Below, in pieces: positions 8,286-17,518 of a stretch of 64,000 nucleotides of DNA. Under the pieces are notes generated by a model. That model saw nothing but the letters and a program-made list of their open reading frames with translations, ran no database searches and was not told the origin of the DNA. This stretch comes from Dyadobacter sp. 50-39 (GTDB lineage: Bacteria > Bacteroidota > Bacteroidia > Cytophagales > Spirosomataceae). The DNA is taken from NCBI GenBank assembly GCA_001898145.1, contig MKSR01000047.1:1-64000 (forward strand). The letters run 5' to 3'. Each line of letters opens with the position of its first letter. Positions within the stretch are counted from its first letter, which is position 1. Made by a program: the position numbers and the translations under genes.

Positions 8286-8927
8286 ATGCAAGACTCAGAA
8301 TTGATCGAATTGTGGCGGTCCTACGACCGCAAAATCGAAGAGAACCTGATTATGAACAAACGAAATGCGGAGGCGATCACAATCATTAAAATCAGATCCG
8401 CTGTTAGCTCCATGGCTCCGATGAAAATCTTGATGATCACCATAGGTACACTATGGTTATCTTTTATCGGCGTAATTCTTTACCGCACCTATTCCAACGC
8501 CAGTCCATTTTTTTGGTATTCCATGGCGATACATGCCTCCATTCTCGTATTCGTGATAGGGGTGTATGTTTATCAACTTGTTTTGATTTATCAAACCGAT
8601 CTCAGCGAAGCGCTGTTTACTACGCAGCGTCGGTTGGCCCGCTTAAAGAGCTCTACACTGCTCATCGCAAGGTTAATGTTTCTGCATGCACCAATCTGGA
8701 CCACTTTCTCCATTCCCGAACGCATTTTTGAACATCCGGTATGGATGACTATTCAACTAGTTGTCACAGTATTTTTTGTGATTGTTGCCCTTTGGCTTTT
8801 TTTCAATATTAACTATGAGAACAGCAATAAGAAGTGGTTCGCATTTATCTTTCGGGGAAATCAGTGGGATCCTGTAATTAGGTCATTTGAAATGCTTCGG
8901 GAAATGGAACGGTACGAGACAAATTAG
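8286..8927 (+). CDS. Four-helix membrane protein paired with the sigma factor
   Basis: A 213-residue protein starting five bases after the sigma-factor stop. The first 45 residues are cytoplasmic and charged (SELIELWRSYDRKIEENL), followed by four hydrophobic segments at about residues 46-66, 77-103, 118-137 and 150-175, then a short polar tail. The cytoplasmic head before the first helix is where an anti-sigma factor would hold its sigma partner, but it lacks the zinc-finger (HxxxCxxC) pattern. Tight coupling to the sigma gene suggests a regulatory role; this is inference from position and layout. A strong terminator follows at 8974, so the pair ends the operon. Confidence 0.75.
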   Translation: MQDSELIELWRSYDRKIEENLIMNKRNAEAITIIKIRSAVSSMAPMKILMITIGTLWLSFIGVILYRTYSNASPFFWYSMAIHASILVFVIGVYVYQLVLIYQTDLSEALFTTQRRLARLKSSTLLIARLMFLHAPIWTTFSIPERIFEHPVWMTIQLVVTVFFVIVALWLFFNINYENSNKKWFAFIFRGNQWDPVIRSFEMLREMERYETN

Positions 8928-8973
8928 CCTAAATTTGAGTTGCTCGCTACGGCAATTTCAGCGACGCTGGCAG

Positions 8974-9017
8974 GATGCGAAAATTTCAGATAACTGAAAC
9001 TTTCGCATCTTTTGCTT
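8974..9017 (+). terminator. Rho-independent terminator after the sigma-factor operon
   Basis: Bases 8974-8989 and 8994-9009 form a 16-bp stem with one mismatch (GATGCGAAAATTTCAG paired with its near-perfect complement) around the loop ATAA. The stem is followed by TTTTGCTT. It lies 47 bases past the membrane-protein stop, the expected place for an intrinsic terminator. The A-rich 5' arm could also stop transcription from the other side. Confidence 0.75.
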
Positions 9018-9426
9018 AGAAGGTAAACAAGACTGCATCCCCAGGGCAGTTTCGCATGGATTGTTGTAGCGGCAGGTTTGTGATTACGGGTTAAAATCCG
9101 CTCGTTCTTTTTTGAATGACGCGGTTTGTAAAAAAAAGGAGAAATGAACAGTGTCATTACGGTTTCAATCTTATGGCAAGGTTTAAATTAACAGCCCCGC
9201 TGATTTTTAAGTAAACCGTCGCTGCAACGATCAGCAAATGAGATCATTGTTATAGCGACGAAGCGATGAAAGGAAATGTCGAGCCGATCAGCAGAAGCTC
9301 CCAAATATTTTGAGGCTATCACGAGGGAAGTTAGCCAGGCAATCAAATTGGCAAGTAGCATGGTCAGAGCCTAATTTATTTACAAAGTATTGGCAGCAGC
9401 GCGCGCAGTACTTTTTGCGTACATGA
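9018..9426. other. Gene-free stretch after the terminator
   Basis: About 400 bases with no credible coding frame on either strand. A 77-codon minus-strand frame overlaps it but has no family resemblance and runs through the terminator hairpin. No repeats or RNA-like folds were seen. Confidence 0.4.
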
Positions 9427-9833
9427 ACAGCGATTATTACCAATTCATGCCGAATACATGATCGGGCACTCAGGTACCGAAAACTTTATCTGACAGTCGC
9501 CGATTTTCCGCTGGAACATTTTAATCCCAAGAAAACAACTTGCCATCTATACAACGCCGCGGAAAAATTGCTTGATGAAAATCATGTTTCGGTAAAATTA
9601 TTCAAAGAAATCCTGGAAAGGTGGCCCGACATTCAGCGGACAATTCTACGGTCTATTCGCAAATCGCCGATTTGAAAGATGGAGAATTTTATGTCGATCA
9701 GCAGCACAGATTTAATCGGAAAGTAAAAATCGAGTTATCCGAAGATCTGAAAAAAGGCGCATACCGGATCACCGTCAAAAGTTTGTTTCCGCCAGTATTG
9801 GCAATAAAGATGAACCTGTCTATGCTTCACTGA
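9427..9833 (+). pseudogene. Unidentified coding remnant in several frames
   Basis: The frame ending with TGA at 9673-9675 reads as convincing protein for about 80 codons without a start codon (including LTVADFPLEHFNPKKTTCHL and VKLFKEILERWPDIQRTILR). From about 9660 the overlapping frame continues with protein-like sequence (KDGEFYVDQQHRFNRKVKIE and DLKKGAYRITVKS) to a stop at 9833, and a third frame carries a short protein-like tail to about 9908. This looks like one or two old genes broken by frameshifts. I cannot name the family. Bases from 9910 to the end of the receptor gene at 10141 hold nothing I can support. Confidence 0.35.
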
Positions 9834-10140
9834 ATTCGGAGCAAGGAGCGGATGCCATCCAAATATGTACATTGGACTTCCAGGGATATCCGAACTCGGA
9901 CAGATATTAAGGAGACTTTCCATCGCATATCTGGTAAACCGCCCGCGCTCATGCGCTTTTTCAGCAGGCATGGCAGGTGGACTCATACAGCAAGGTTGCG
10001 TCGCTTTCCAGCCATCAAAGAATGGGAAGGTCACATCCTGGATTAGTGCAAGGCAATGAAAGAATTGACCCTTAGAAATAGCGAGTAAACAAAGCTTCGC
10101 AGCAATAAAAAGACAGTCGATGCCCCTAAATTGAACGTTA

Positions 10141-12468
10141 TTAAAAATCGATGCGATAGCTCAAATTGGGAATTATCACTAACTCTCGCTTCATATCGAC
10201 CTCACCTGTCTTGTGGTTGAATTGGAAGCCTACATACTCCTGATACTGGTTTAGATTCAGGACCTTTAGAGCAAGTTCACTGGCTGTTTTACGCCTATTC
10301 ATTTTGCAGCTCAGCGTCAAATGACTTACAAATGCAGCTGGGTATTGTCGGGAAAATGCCAAATCCTCAGAAAAGACCACTGCGTTGGCGGCACGCGATG
10401 CAGCCAGATCGACAGGTGAGTAGCGGTCGCTGCCCTGGTAGCTAAGATTCACGTTGGCACTGAATACATTCCGCTTGCTTTTTCCGGCAAACCATTCTTT
10501 TCCGATTAGAAAATGAAAAGCAAAATTGCGGTCGTAACGTGTGCTCCTCCATTTCAGGTCGCCTCCGCGGTAATGCGAGCGGAACAGCGATGCAGTGGTC
10601 AGGTAATAGTAGCCTTTGGATAAGTATTTTTGAAAGGTAATATCGATACCCATATTACGGCCCTGACCAGCATTTTCCAACTCCCCGTTGAAAAACCAGT
10701 CGCCTTGCTGGTTGATCATCGAAAAAGAGGTGCCGTCAATCACAGGAACATTAAATAAGTATTGGTAATAGGCCTCAACTTTCAAATGTCTGAAATCCGA
10801 CGGATTTAAATTATAACCCAGCACGAAATGATGTGCTTTGGTGAAATTCAGTGGCCGGTTACGGACTTGATTTTCTTGACTTTGCAAAAAATAATAGTTC
10901 AGCCGCTCCGCACGGCTATGCAGGCCATATCCAACGCCAAGCGACTGCCCGCCAGTGAGCTGGTATTTAGCATTCATCCGGGGCTCGATGGAATATTTTT
11001 CCGTCAACGCGAAATACTGTGCAGTCAGCCCTGCGTTCAACATGAGCCTTTCGCTCGGTTTAAATGTAGATTGGGTGTAGGCGGAAACTAATGTGCTGCG
11101 ACCACTTTCGTTTACAATCTGCTGCAACGGTCCTGAGCCATTTGGCATATTTTGGATATGCAATGTGTAATGCATACTTGTGATGGTGAAGCCGGTTCTG
11201 TTGGTGTGTCCGTGACTGAATCGTGTTTTTAGCGCAGTGGTAAAGATCAGGTTCCTATTGCCGTTGTCCAGCAGGCTTTTGGGCCTCACGGTGAAATTAC
11301 TATCCACAGCTTCTACGGGATAATAGATACTGTTTTGGGTTGCAGCCAACGTTGATTTTAGCGTTTGGCGAGTATTGAATCTTAGCGCATGACCGACCCC
11401 AGCGGCACCCATTTGAAGCGTTACTGTATGATTTTCATTGTCCTCATCATATGCCCACGCGCTTACATTTTTTTTGGCCGAGGCGCTCACCCGGTCAGTC
11501 AGTCCGATACCCCATACCGAGAATGTACCGGCACGTTGGGTTGGAAGATATAGCTTGAAGGAAAGGTCCTGATAGCGGATCCCCCCGGCATTTTCTGCCA
11601 GTAGCGGTCCGACCAGCGCCAGTGTCGAATAGCGATAGTTGAACAAATATGAAGCTTTCCCGCCTTTCCGGAACGGCCCTTCCGAAGCGGCATCGATGCC
11701 GACAACGCCTACCTGAAAAGTATGCTCGTGTTTTTGTTCGTTACCAGTCCGCATACTAATGTCCAATACGCCCGACAATGCGTTGGAATATTCTGCGGGC
11801 ATGGCGCCGGAAAAAAAGTCGGTATTCCCCAGCGAATGGATACTAAGTGCGGTTACGCTCCCTCCCCCAAACGAACGCAAATCGCCCAGGTGGTTGGGGC
11901 TTGGAATTTCAACCCCCTCCATTTTCCATTGCAACGACTGCGGGTTGTTTCCCCTGACTATGATAGCGTTGTTGCCGATATTCCCGGAAACCCCTGCCAT
12001 TGATGATACCAGTCGCGCCGGATCGTCAAAACCACCTGCATATCGCTGCGCTTCCTCAATCCCGAGTCGTGTAACGCTCGTGGCCGCCGCCGAATGCCTC
12101 GCACTGATATCGCCTCCCTCTCGAACGATCAGCTCTTGCAATGTGGCCACGCGCGGGTAGAGAATAATTTGTAAAAACGTTTCCTTCCCCGATCCGGCAA
12201 AGACCTGACGGACCGTGACGGGTTCGTATCCAGTGCACGTGATGCGTAAATCATATCTGCCCACTGGCATACCGTCAATCGTAAACTTCCCTATATTATC
12301 GGTGAGGGTACCTCGCGAAAGTTCGCCATGTTGTAAGGTGATCGAGGCCGAAGTAACTGGCAGGGACGATTGGTCGGTGACGATGCCTTTGATGCGTGCC
12401 ACTGTCTGGGCAAATATCAAACTATTCAAAATAAGCGTAAAAAGGATACACAATAAAGTTCGAGTCAT
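10141..12468 (-). CDS. TonB-dependent outer-membrane receptor with carboxypeptidase-like domain
   Basis: A 775-residue protein with a signal peptide (cleavage after IFAQ), a carboxypeptidase-regulatory-like beta-sandwich at about residues 25-105 (IKGIVTDQSSLPVTSASITL), a plug domain at about 110-235 (NNAIIVRGNNPQSLQWKMEG) and a long beta-barrel ending in NLSYRIDF, whose final aromatic residue fits outer-membrane insertion. No SusD gene is beside it, so it is a stand-alone receptor rather than a SusC. The substrate is not evident. A PAS-LuxR regulator gene lies 74 bases upstream on the same strand, with a perfect 20-bp palindrome between the two, which suggests linked control. Confidence 0.88.
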   Translation of the reverse strand: MTRTLLCILFTLILNSLIFAQTVARIKGIVTDQSSLPVTSASITLQHGELSRGTLTDNIGKFTIDGMPVGRYDLRITCTGYEPVTVRQVFAGSGKETFLQIILYPRVATLQELIVREGGDISARHSAAATSVTRLGIEEAQRYAGGFDDPARLVSSMAGVSGNIGNNAIIVRGNNPQSLQWKMEGVEIPSPNHLGDLRSFGGGSVTALSIHSLGNTDFFSGAMPAEYSNALSGVLDISMRTGNEQKHEHTFQVGVVGIDAASEGPFRKGGKASYLFNYRYSTLALVGPLLAENAGGIRYQDLSFKLYLPTQRAGTFSVWGIGLTDRVSASAKKNVSAWAYDEDNENHTVTLQMGAAGVGHALRFNTRQTLKSTLAATQNSIYYPVEAVDSNFTVRPKSLLDNGNRNLIFTTALKTRFSHGHTNRTGFTITSMHYTLHIQNMPNGSGPLQQIVNESGRSTLVSAYTQSTFKPSERLMLNAGLTAQYFALTEKYSIEPRMNAKYQLTGGQSLGVGYGLHSRAERLNYYFLQSQENQVRNRPLNFTKAHHFVLGYNLNPSDFRHLKVEAYYQYLFNVPVIDGTSFSMINQQGDWFFNGELENAGQGRNMGIDITFQKYLSKGYYYLTTASLFRSHYRGGDLKWRSTRYDRNFAFHFLIGKEWFAGKSKRNVFSANVNLSYQGSDRYSPVDLAASRAANAVVFSEDLAFSRQYPAAFVSHLTLSCKMNRRKTASELALKVLNLNQYQEYVGFQFNHKTGEVDMKRELVIIPNLSYRIDF

Positions 12469-12521
12469 GGTTTACCAGATTTTTTGGGCGCACAAAGTTC
12501 CATCCGGACCATACCCTTGAC

Positions 12522-12541
12522 AATACTGAAAAATCAGTATT
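12522..12541. promoter_or_regulatory. Perfect 20-bp palindrome between regulator and receptor genes
   Basis: AATACTGA, four A residues, then TCAGTATT: eight perfectly paired bases on each side, beginning right after the stop of the PAS-LuxR gene and about 55 bases before the receptor start. No run of T follows the hairpin in the direction of transcription, so an operator is at least as likely as a weak terminator. Confidence 0.4.
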
Positions 12542-12542
12542 T

Positions 12543-13313
12543 CTAGTCGAGTAACCCAAATCTGGAAGCGAACGCGATAGCCTCCATCGAATTGTTGGCG
12601 CCTAGTTTTTCCAGAAACCGCTGACGGTGGGTGTTTACTGTGTTTACGCTTATTGACAATTTTTCAGAAATTTCTTTGCTCAGCATTCCATCGCGGACCA
12701 GTTTGAGTATTTCTAACTCGCGTTTAGTGACCTCGAATTGCGCTTTTGCCGGCGTTTCCATTGCCAAAGATTGCCCTGTCCTGAAATTGAGTAACTGGCT
12801 TTTAAAGCCGTCCTGCTCTTGCTGATCGGGAGAAATATCTACGACGCTCATCAACAACCATACATGCCCTTTTTCATCCAATTCGAGTACCTGATGCTGC
12901 TCTATAAGCCGTACATATTGGCCCTTGGCATTAAGTATCCGGTACTCATTGACCAGCTTATGGTTGAGTTTTTCTTCCCGGGAAAAATTGTCGAACAGTT
13001 TTAGAACCGATACCCCATTCATACTCGATCGATACTTGTCCTGCTCATGGATTCGCTGTTCAAAAAACTGCTGACCAATTGCCTGATAATCGGAGGGAAC
13101 ATATCCCAGCAGCCTACCATAGTTGGAGGAGTAAAATAAAATTTGTCTTCGGCAAAGATCAAAGATGCTGGTGCCCGAATTGCTGACATCGGACAAATTT
13201 TGTAAAACCCTTGCATGGTCCTGAACCACCGCATAGTCGAGATTGTGAGGTTCAAAATCATACTGCATCAGATAGCGGAAGAAAATTTGCTCGACGCTAT
13301 TTTGCTCGTTCAT
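12543..13313 (-). CDS. PAS-domain LuxR-type transcriptional regulator
   Basis: A 256-residue protein. Residues about 30-165 look like a PAS fold (IFDLCRRQILFYSSNYGRLL, then an ARLIEQ-type final strand and HVWLLMSVVDISPDQQE). A linker leads to a LuxR helix-turn-helix at about 192-256 (VTKRELEILKLVRDGMLSKE, SVNTVNTHRQRFLEKLGANN). There is no receiver domain, so control is expected through the PAS domain, by ligand or partner binding. The gene is divergent from an AraC regulator 370 bases away and upstream of the TonB-dependent receptor. A role in controlling that receptor is inferred from position and the shared palindrome. Confidence 0.85.
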   Translation of the reverse strand: MNEQNSVEQIFFRYLMQYDFEPHNLDYAVVQDHARVLQNLSDVSNSGTSIFDLCRRQILFYSSNYGRLLGYVPSDYQAIGQQFFEQRIHEQDKYRSSMNGVSVLKLFDNFSREEKLNHKLVNEYRILNAKGQYVRLIEQHQVLELDEKGHVWLLMSVVDISPDQQEQDGFKSQLLNFRTGQSLAMETPAKAQFEVTKRELEILKLVRDGMLSKEISEKLSISVNTVNTHRQRFLEKLGANNSMEAIAFASRFGLLD

Positions 13314-13683
13314 TTGCTTAATACTGTTTCCAACGCGACACGTCGAGCCCAGTCCACTTCTAGGTAGAACTTTGATCGATTGTGCCGAGCAGGTGATTGC
13401 GAAAAGTTATAATTCTAGAGCAAGTTAGATACATTCGAGGAATTTCTAGTATGGAGATACATGTTCGGGAAACTGCGGAATTGCATCGTTTATACAAACC
13501 TACTTTACCGTTTGTGTCGGAGAGACCGATTTGAAAGGCGGCGAGATTTAAGGCAAACTCAGAGTAGAAAGCCAACAAAAAAGTTCCGACTGACTTAAGC
13601 GGGGATACCCTTGATAGAATATTTAGGACAATCTATATTTACAAATCTTTGTAATTCTAAGACTGTTTCGTCAACAAATCGAC
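13314..13683. other. Divergent intergenic region, no gene seen
   Basis: 370 bases between the starts of the PAS-LuxR gene and the AraC gene, AT-rich near the AraC start. It must hold both promoters, but no exact -33/-7 pair was found. A 72-codon minus-strand frame here has no family features. Confidence 0.4.
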
Positions 13684-14592
13684 ATGTACTTCACTACTCT
13701 ACCGGACCATTCTCAACCTGGCTTTGATGAAGTGCAGCACTTTGATCAATTCAGAAAGCACAACATTATCTTCAACGCCGAGAGCAAGGAAAGCTATTGT
13801 GATGATCATGTTGGTTGTCTTTCCATTAAGACAGTATTGAGCGGCGAGGAAATTTATCGTGTTGATGGCCGGCAACTAGCAGTTCGCCCAGGACAATTCC
13901 TGGTTTTAAATAATGATCAGCGCTACGCTTGCCGGATTAGCAGTAGGGAGAGAGTACGATGCTTGTCTGTCTTCTTTAAAAAAGAGTTTGCCTCATCGGT
14001 GCTGTTCGATGCGCTGCATGGGGAAGAATTTTTGCTGGATAACCCTTCAGATGATGGAATCATACCTGAATTTTTTCAGACCCTTCGTCAGATAACGACG
14101 GATATGGGAGGACATTTTTCTGGACTTGCGAGCTTGCTGGAAACCCGCGGATATGATGAGGCCATGACCGATGAATACCTTGTGTTCTTGTTAAGACACT
14201 TGGTGCAGGTACATCGCTCAGACGTAAGGAGCTCCGGCCGGATTAAGGCGGTTAAAGCAGCGACCAGACTGGAAATATATAAACGTCTCTGCATTGCAAG
14301 AGATATCTTGCATTCGTCTTGTGGGGCACATATTCAATTAAGCGAGATTGGTGCCCAGGCCGGTATGTCAGTTCCGCAACTGGTCAGGCAGTTCAAATCT
14401 GCTTTTCAAACGACGCCTTACCAGTACTTTGTCGGCATCCGGTTGAAGCAGGCAGCCCATTTACTGCAACATACAGGCGAGCCGGTGCAGGACATTGCGT
14501 ATATGTGCGGATTCGAGGATGCCGGCGCTTTCAGCAGGGCGTTCAGGTCGGTCTACGGTATGCAGCCAACGCGATTCAGGGCCGGCAGGTAA
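13684..14592 (+). CDS. AraC-family transcriptional regulator
   Basis: A 302-residue protein. The N-terminal 100 residues form a cupin-like sensor barrel (YRVDGRQLAVRPGQFLVLNN). The C-terminal 100 residues carry the two AraC helix-turn-helix units: HIQLSEIGAQAGMSVPQLVR with FKSAFQTTPYQYF, then EPVQDIAYMCGFEDAGAFSR with FRSVYGMQPTRFR. The family signature is complete, so DNA binding should be intact. The effector is unknown. Downstream it meets an IS66 remnant on the opposite strand, and no neighbouring operon is an obvious target apart from the esterase at 15419. Confidence 0.9.
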   Translation: MYFTTLPDHSQPGFDEVQHFDQFRKHNIIFNAESKESYCDDHVGCLSIKTVLSGEEIYRVDGRQLAVRPGQFLVLNNDQRYACRISSRERVRCLSVFFKKEFASSVLFDALHGEEFLLDNPSDDGIIPEFFQTLRQITTDMGGHFSGLASLLETRGYDEAMTDEYLVFLLRHLVQVHRSDVRSSGRIKAVKAATRLEIYKRLCIARDILHSSCGAHIQLSEIGAQAGMSVPQLVRQFKSAFQTTPYQYFVGIRLKQAAHLLQHTGEPVQDIAYMCGFEDAGAFSRAFRSVYGMQPTRFRAGR

Positions 14593-14639
14593 TTTGTTCT
14601 CTCCGCGCAGTTATATCTAAACAATCGAGAATTTCCTAC

Positions 14640-15260
14640 TAGGTGGCGGTTCTGCGGAAGCAGGGTGTAATATTGGCTAGGTTTGATGTCGCGGACATTG
14701 TCAGAGACATTTGTCAGCCATCGGTGCGGATCGACATCAAGTCTTTTACATTGGTCTGCGATGGTGTAGATTACAGCTGCCCGCCTTCAACTGCATAGCG
14801 CTCCTGGAAAAGAACCATACTGGTTTCGGCGATGACTGTATCTTGGCTAGTCTTCTTCAAAAGCCGCCGCGGTTCCTTCGGGTACATGCCTAACAGGCTA
14901 TGTGGGACAGATGATGCTGCATAAAAAGCAGGAAGGCATGTATCGCAGGCTGTCGGAAACTTTTTGGCCCATCAGCACAAATCCTGTGGTGCCTTCGGCC
15001 GGCTCAGTCACAATTGCCCGGCGACCCCGGCTGTTCAACTGCAAAAGTGCTTGGGAACCGGGCTACGGCCAGGATGCTGTTGGCGAGGCTATTTGGCCTG
15101 ATCTTTCTTATGGACCAGAGCCTTTGTATTAATCAGCTCCGAAAGCTCTTGTTCGGAAAGGCATTCACCAACTTTGCCGGTCATATTCGCCCGATTCCAA
15201 TTCAGCAACCAGCCGGAGCATCTCTTCTACTTTTGCCGCTCCTTTATCTATAATCTTAAT
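14640..15260 (-). pseudogene. IS66-family transposase remnant
   Basis: Read on the minus strand, this stretch holds scattered pieces of an IS66 TnpC transposase in different frames. Near 15000-14940 MGQKVSDSLRYMPS matches the segment after the zinc-binding motif. Near 14780-14650 AAVIYTIADQCKRLDVDPHR, WLTNVSDNVRDIKPSQ and YYTLLPQNR match the C-terminal domain. A short frame at 15260-15160 may be the N-terminal part. Most of the catalytic core is missing and stops interrupt every frame. Boundaries are approximate and no terminal inverted repeats were identified. Confidence 0.6.
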
Positions 15261-15418
15261 TGGTTGTGTTTTCAATTTGCGATGTTAAGACGTGTGACAT
15301 CATTGCAGGAGGCATAATTAGTCAGGTGAATACGGTAATTTGAGCATTCTTGCACAGTTCCTCTGTACGGGCATCTGTACTTTTGCGTATCTATTCGCCT
15401 GGTCCTATGATGCTCAAA

Positions 15419-16324
15419 ATGATAAAATTTACAAGTTTTTTTTCGCTACTGCTAGCCGTTGTTTGTTTGCAGCATACGGCAGCCCAGCGGGTGTCGATTC
15501 CGATTTATATAAACGCTGTACCCAATGCTCGCAAAGCTCCGGTAGACTATGTAGAGCAAACAGATGCCGACAGGTGTGTAACGCGGATAACACAACCGGC
15601 GCTCATTCCTTTCTTTCCCAGAAAAGAAACTGCTACTGGTACGGCCATACTCATCTTTCCGGGGGGAGGTTATCGTCTGCTGTCGCTGGCGGCTGCCGAG
15701 GAAATATCGAAAGCGCTTAACGAAAATGGCATCACCGCTTTCATTGTAAAGTACCGTTTGCCTAACGACACGATAATGGTCGACAAGTCCATCGGCCCCT
15801 TGCAGGACGCGCAAGCTGCCATCGGGCTGGTGCGCAAGAGAGCGGCAGAATGGGGAATTAATCCGGACAAGATAGGTATGATGGGGCTTTCGGCAGGTGG
15901 TCACCTGGTGTCGATGGCCGGGACGCAACACAGGCGGATCGTAGTCGACAACAAAGAAAATATCAGTTTTCGCCCCGATTTTATGGCTTTACTTTATCCT
16001 GTAATCATTTACGACCCAGCCCTTCCCCGAACCCGCGAAAATCTGATCGGCAAGAAGCCTTCGCCGGAATTGCTGGATCTGTATAGTACCGACAAGCATG
16101 TTACCAAGGCAACACCACCCACTTTCATGGTACATGCGGCAGACGATGAGGTGGTCCCCGTAAAACACACGCTATATTTTTTTAATGCTCTGTTGAAAAG
16201 CGACGTAAAAGCAGAAATGCACATAGTGCAATCAGGTGGTCATGGCTTTGCACTCGCGGATTCCAATAGCAAAGACAATTGGTTCAGGATGTTCAAAAGT
16301 TGGCTTACGGAAAACGGTTTTTGA
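15419..16324 (+). CDS. Secreted alpha/beta-hydrolase, acetylesterase/lipase-like
   Basis: About 301 residues from ATG 15419 (MIKFTSFF); in-frame ATGs at 15407 and 15410 are alternatives. A signal peptide ends at HTAAQ. The fold is an alpha/beta-hydrolase of the esterase/lipase (BD-FAE-like) group: oxyanion-hole motif LIFPGGGYRLLS, nucleophile elbow GLSAGGH, acid in VHAADDEVVP and catalytic histidine in SGGHGFAL. All three catalytic residues are present. Such enzymes often remove acetyl or aryl esters from plant polysaccharides; the substrate here is inferred only loosely. The gene stands alone between an IS66 remnant and a convergent oxidoreductase operon, so it probably has its own promoter. 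Confidence 0.88.
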   Translation: MIKFTSFFSLLLAVVCLQHTAAQRVSIPIYINAVPNARKAPVDYVEQTDADRCVTRITQPALIPFFPRKETATGTAILIFPGGGYRLLSLAAAEEISKALNENGITAFIVKYRLPNDTIMVDKSIGPLQDAQAAIGLVRKRAAEWGINPDKIGMMGLSAGGHLVSMAGTQHRRIVVDNKENISFRPDFMALLYPVIIYDPALPRTRENLIGKKPSPELLDLYSTDKHVTKATPPTFMVHAADDEVVPVKHTLYFFNALLKSDVKAEMHIVQSGGHGFALADSNSKDNWFRMFKSWLTENGF

Positions 16325-16433
16325 TGGTAAATACTTTAAACCATTTTGATAGTACCAATCACGGATCTGTCAATGTAAGTTTTCCCTTAGCCAGGATTGA
16401 TCTGCATTTGAATAAACTTGTAGATAGTATGGA

Positions 16434-17435
16434 TCACCTCATCGTAATCACTACCTTACCTTTGGCACGACCGCTCTCCACGTATTCCAGCGCGTTGCCG
16501 GTCTGTTCGAAGGGAAATACTTTGTCGACAACAGGCTTAATCACCCCGGACTCCACAAGCTTGGTGATATGCGCTAGCTGACTTCCGCTGGCCTGCATAA
16601 AAAGGAAAGAATATCGAATATCTTTCCGGCGGGCCTTTCTGCGAACACCTAGGCTAATCAGCGATAAAATAATCTTGAAAAACCACGGTAAACCCGCTTG
16701 CCGGGCAAATTCAGCAGTGGGCGGGCCTGAGATGGATACCACCTGGCCGCCTTCGCTCAGAATATTAATTGACTTTTTTAAGGCATTCGTATCCTGGCTG
16801 TTCAGTACAAAATCGTAGTCGCTAAGCACCTGCTCGAAGTCAGTCGTCCTATAATCGATGATCACGTCCGCACCAAGCGAGCTGACCAACTCCTCATTAT
16901 TTTTGCTAGTTGTGGTAGCCACATGGAGTCCAAGGTGTTTGGCCAGCTGGATCGCGATGGTGCCGACACCTCCCGAGCCTGCCTGAATGAAGACTTTCTG
17001 TCCCTTTTTCAATCGGGCCTTTTCCATAAACGCCTGCCAAACGGTCAGGGAAACCAGCGGAAGCGATGCAGCCTCTGTCATGGAAATATTATTGGGTTTC
17101 AATGCGGCATCGGCTTCATTTACAGCGATGTACTGCGCAAAAGTGCCAATCCGAAAATCGGCAGGGCGGGCGTAGATCTGGTCACCCACCTTGAATTTTT
17201 TCACGGCACGGCCTGCTTCCACTACCACCCCTGCTACGTCGTGTCCCAATACCAATGGCAGCTTGTATGGAAGAAATAATTTGAATTCCCCTGCCTTGAT
17301 CTTCGAATCGAGCAAGTTCAGTCCGGCAGCATGGACTTCGACGAGTAACTCGTTCTCGCTGATGACGGGGTTGGCCACATCTGTTAGTTGCAACTTTTCA
17401 GTCTTACCGTATTTGTTGATCACAAAAGCCTTCAT
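16434..17435 (-). CDS. NADP-dependent quinone-oxidoreductase-like enzyme
   Basis: A 333-residue medium-chain dehydrogenase/reductase of the zinc-free quinone oxidoreductase type. The start ATG at 17435 (MKAFVINKYGKTEKLQL) is favoured over an upstream in-frame ATG because it matches the family N-terminus. GROES-like fold at about residues 20-120 (LVLGHDVAGVVVEAG); Rossmann nucleotide site at about 145-165 (VFIQAGSGGVGTIAIQLAKH). Zinc-ligand cysteines are absent. It would reduce quinones or activated alkenes with NADPH. It is the last gene of a minus-strand cluster with two short-chain dehydrogenases and a TetR repressor, fitting a detoxification operon for reactive carbonyls or quinones. Confidence 0.9.
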   Translation of the reverse strand: MKAFVINKYGKTEKLQLTDVANPVISENELLVEVHAAGLNLLDSKIKAGEFKLFLPYKLPLVLGHDVAGVVVEAGRAVKKFKVGDQIYARPADFRIGTFAQYIAVNEADAALKPNNISMTEAASLPLVSLTVWQAFMEKARLKKGQKVFIQAGSGGVGTIAIQLAKHLGLHVATTTSKNNEELVSSLGADVIIDYRTTDFEQVLSDYDFVLNSQDTNALKKSINILSEGGQVVSISGPPTAEFARQAGLPWFFKIILSLISLGVRRKARRKDIRYSFLFMQASGSQLAHITKLVESGVIKPVVDKVFPFEQTGNALEYVESGRAKGKVVITMR

Positions 17436-17518
17436 GTTTGATATCTTTATAATTTTGAGTGTAGTTAACCGTTGCCAGCCATGTAGCAATGTGCGGCATT
17501 TTTTTAATCTTGAATTCG

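Noticed and set aside
8924-9157. 77-codon minus-strand frame after the sigma operon
   Set aside because: It crosses the terminator hairpin and shows no family features or protein-like composition.
13360-13578. 72-codon minus-strand frame in the divergent region
   Set aside because: No start context, no homology pattern, and it covers the promoters of both neighbours.
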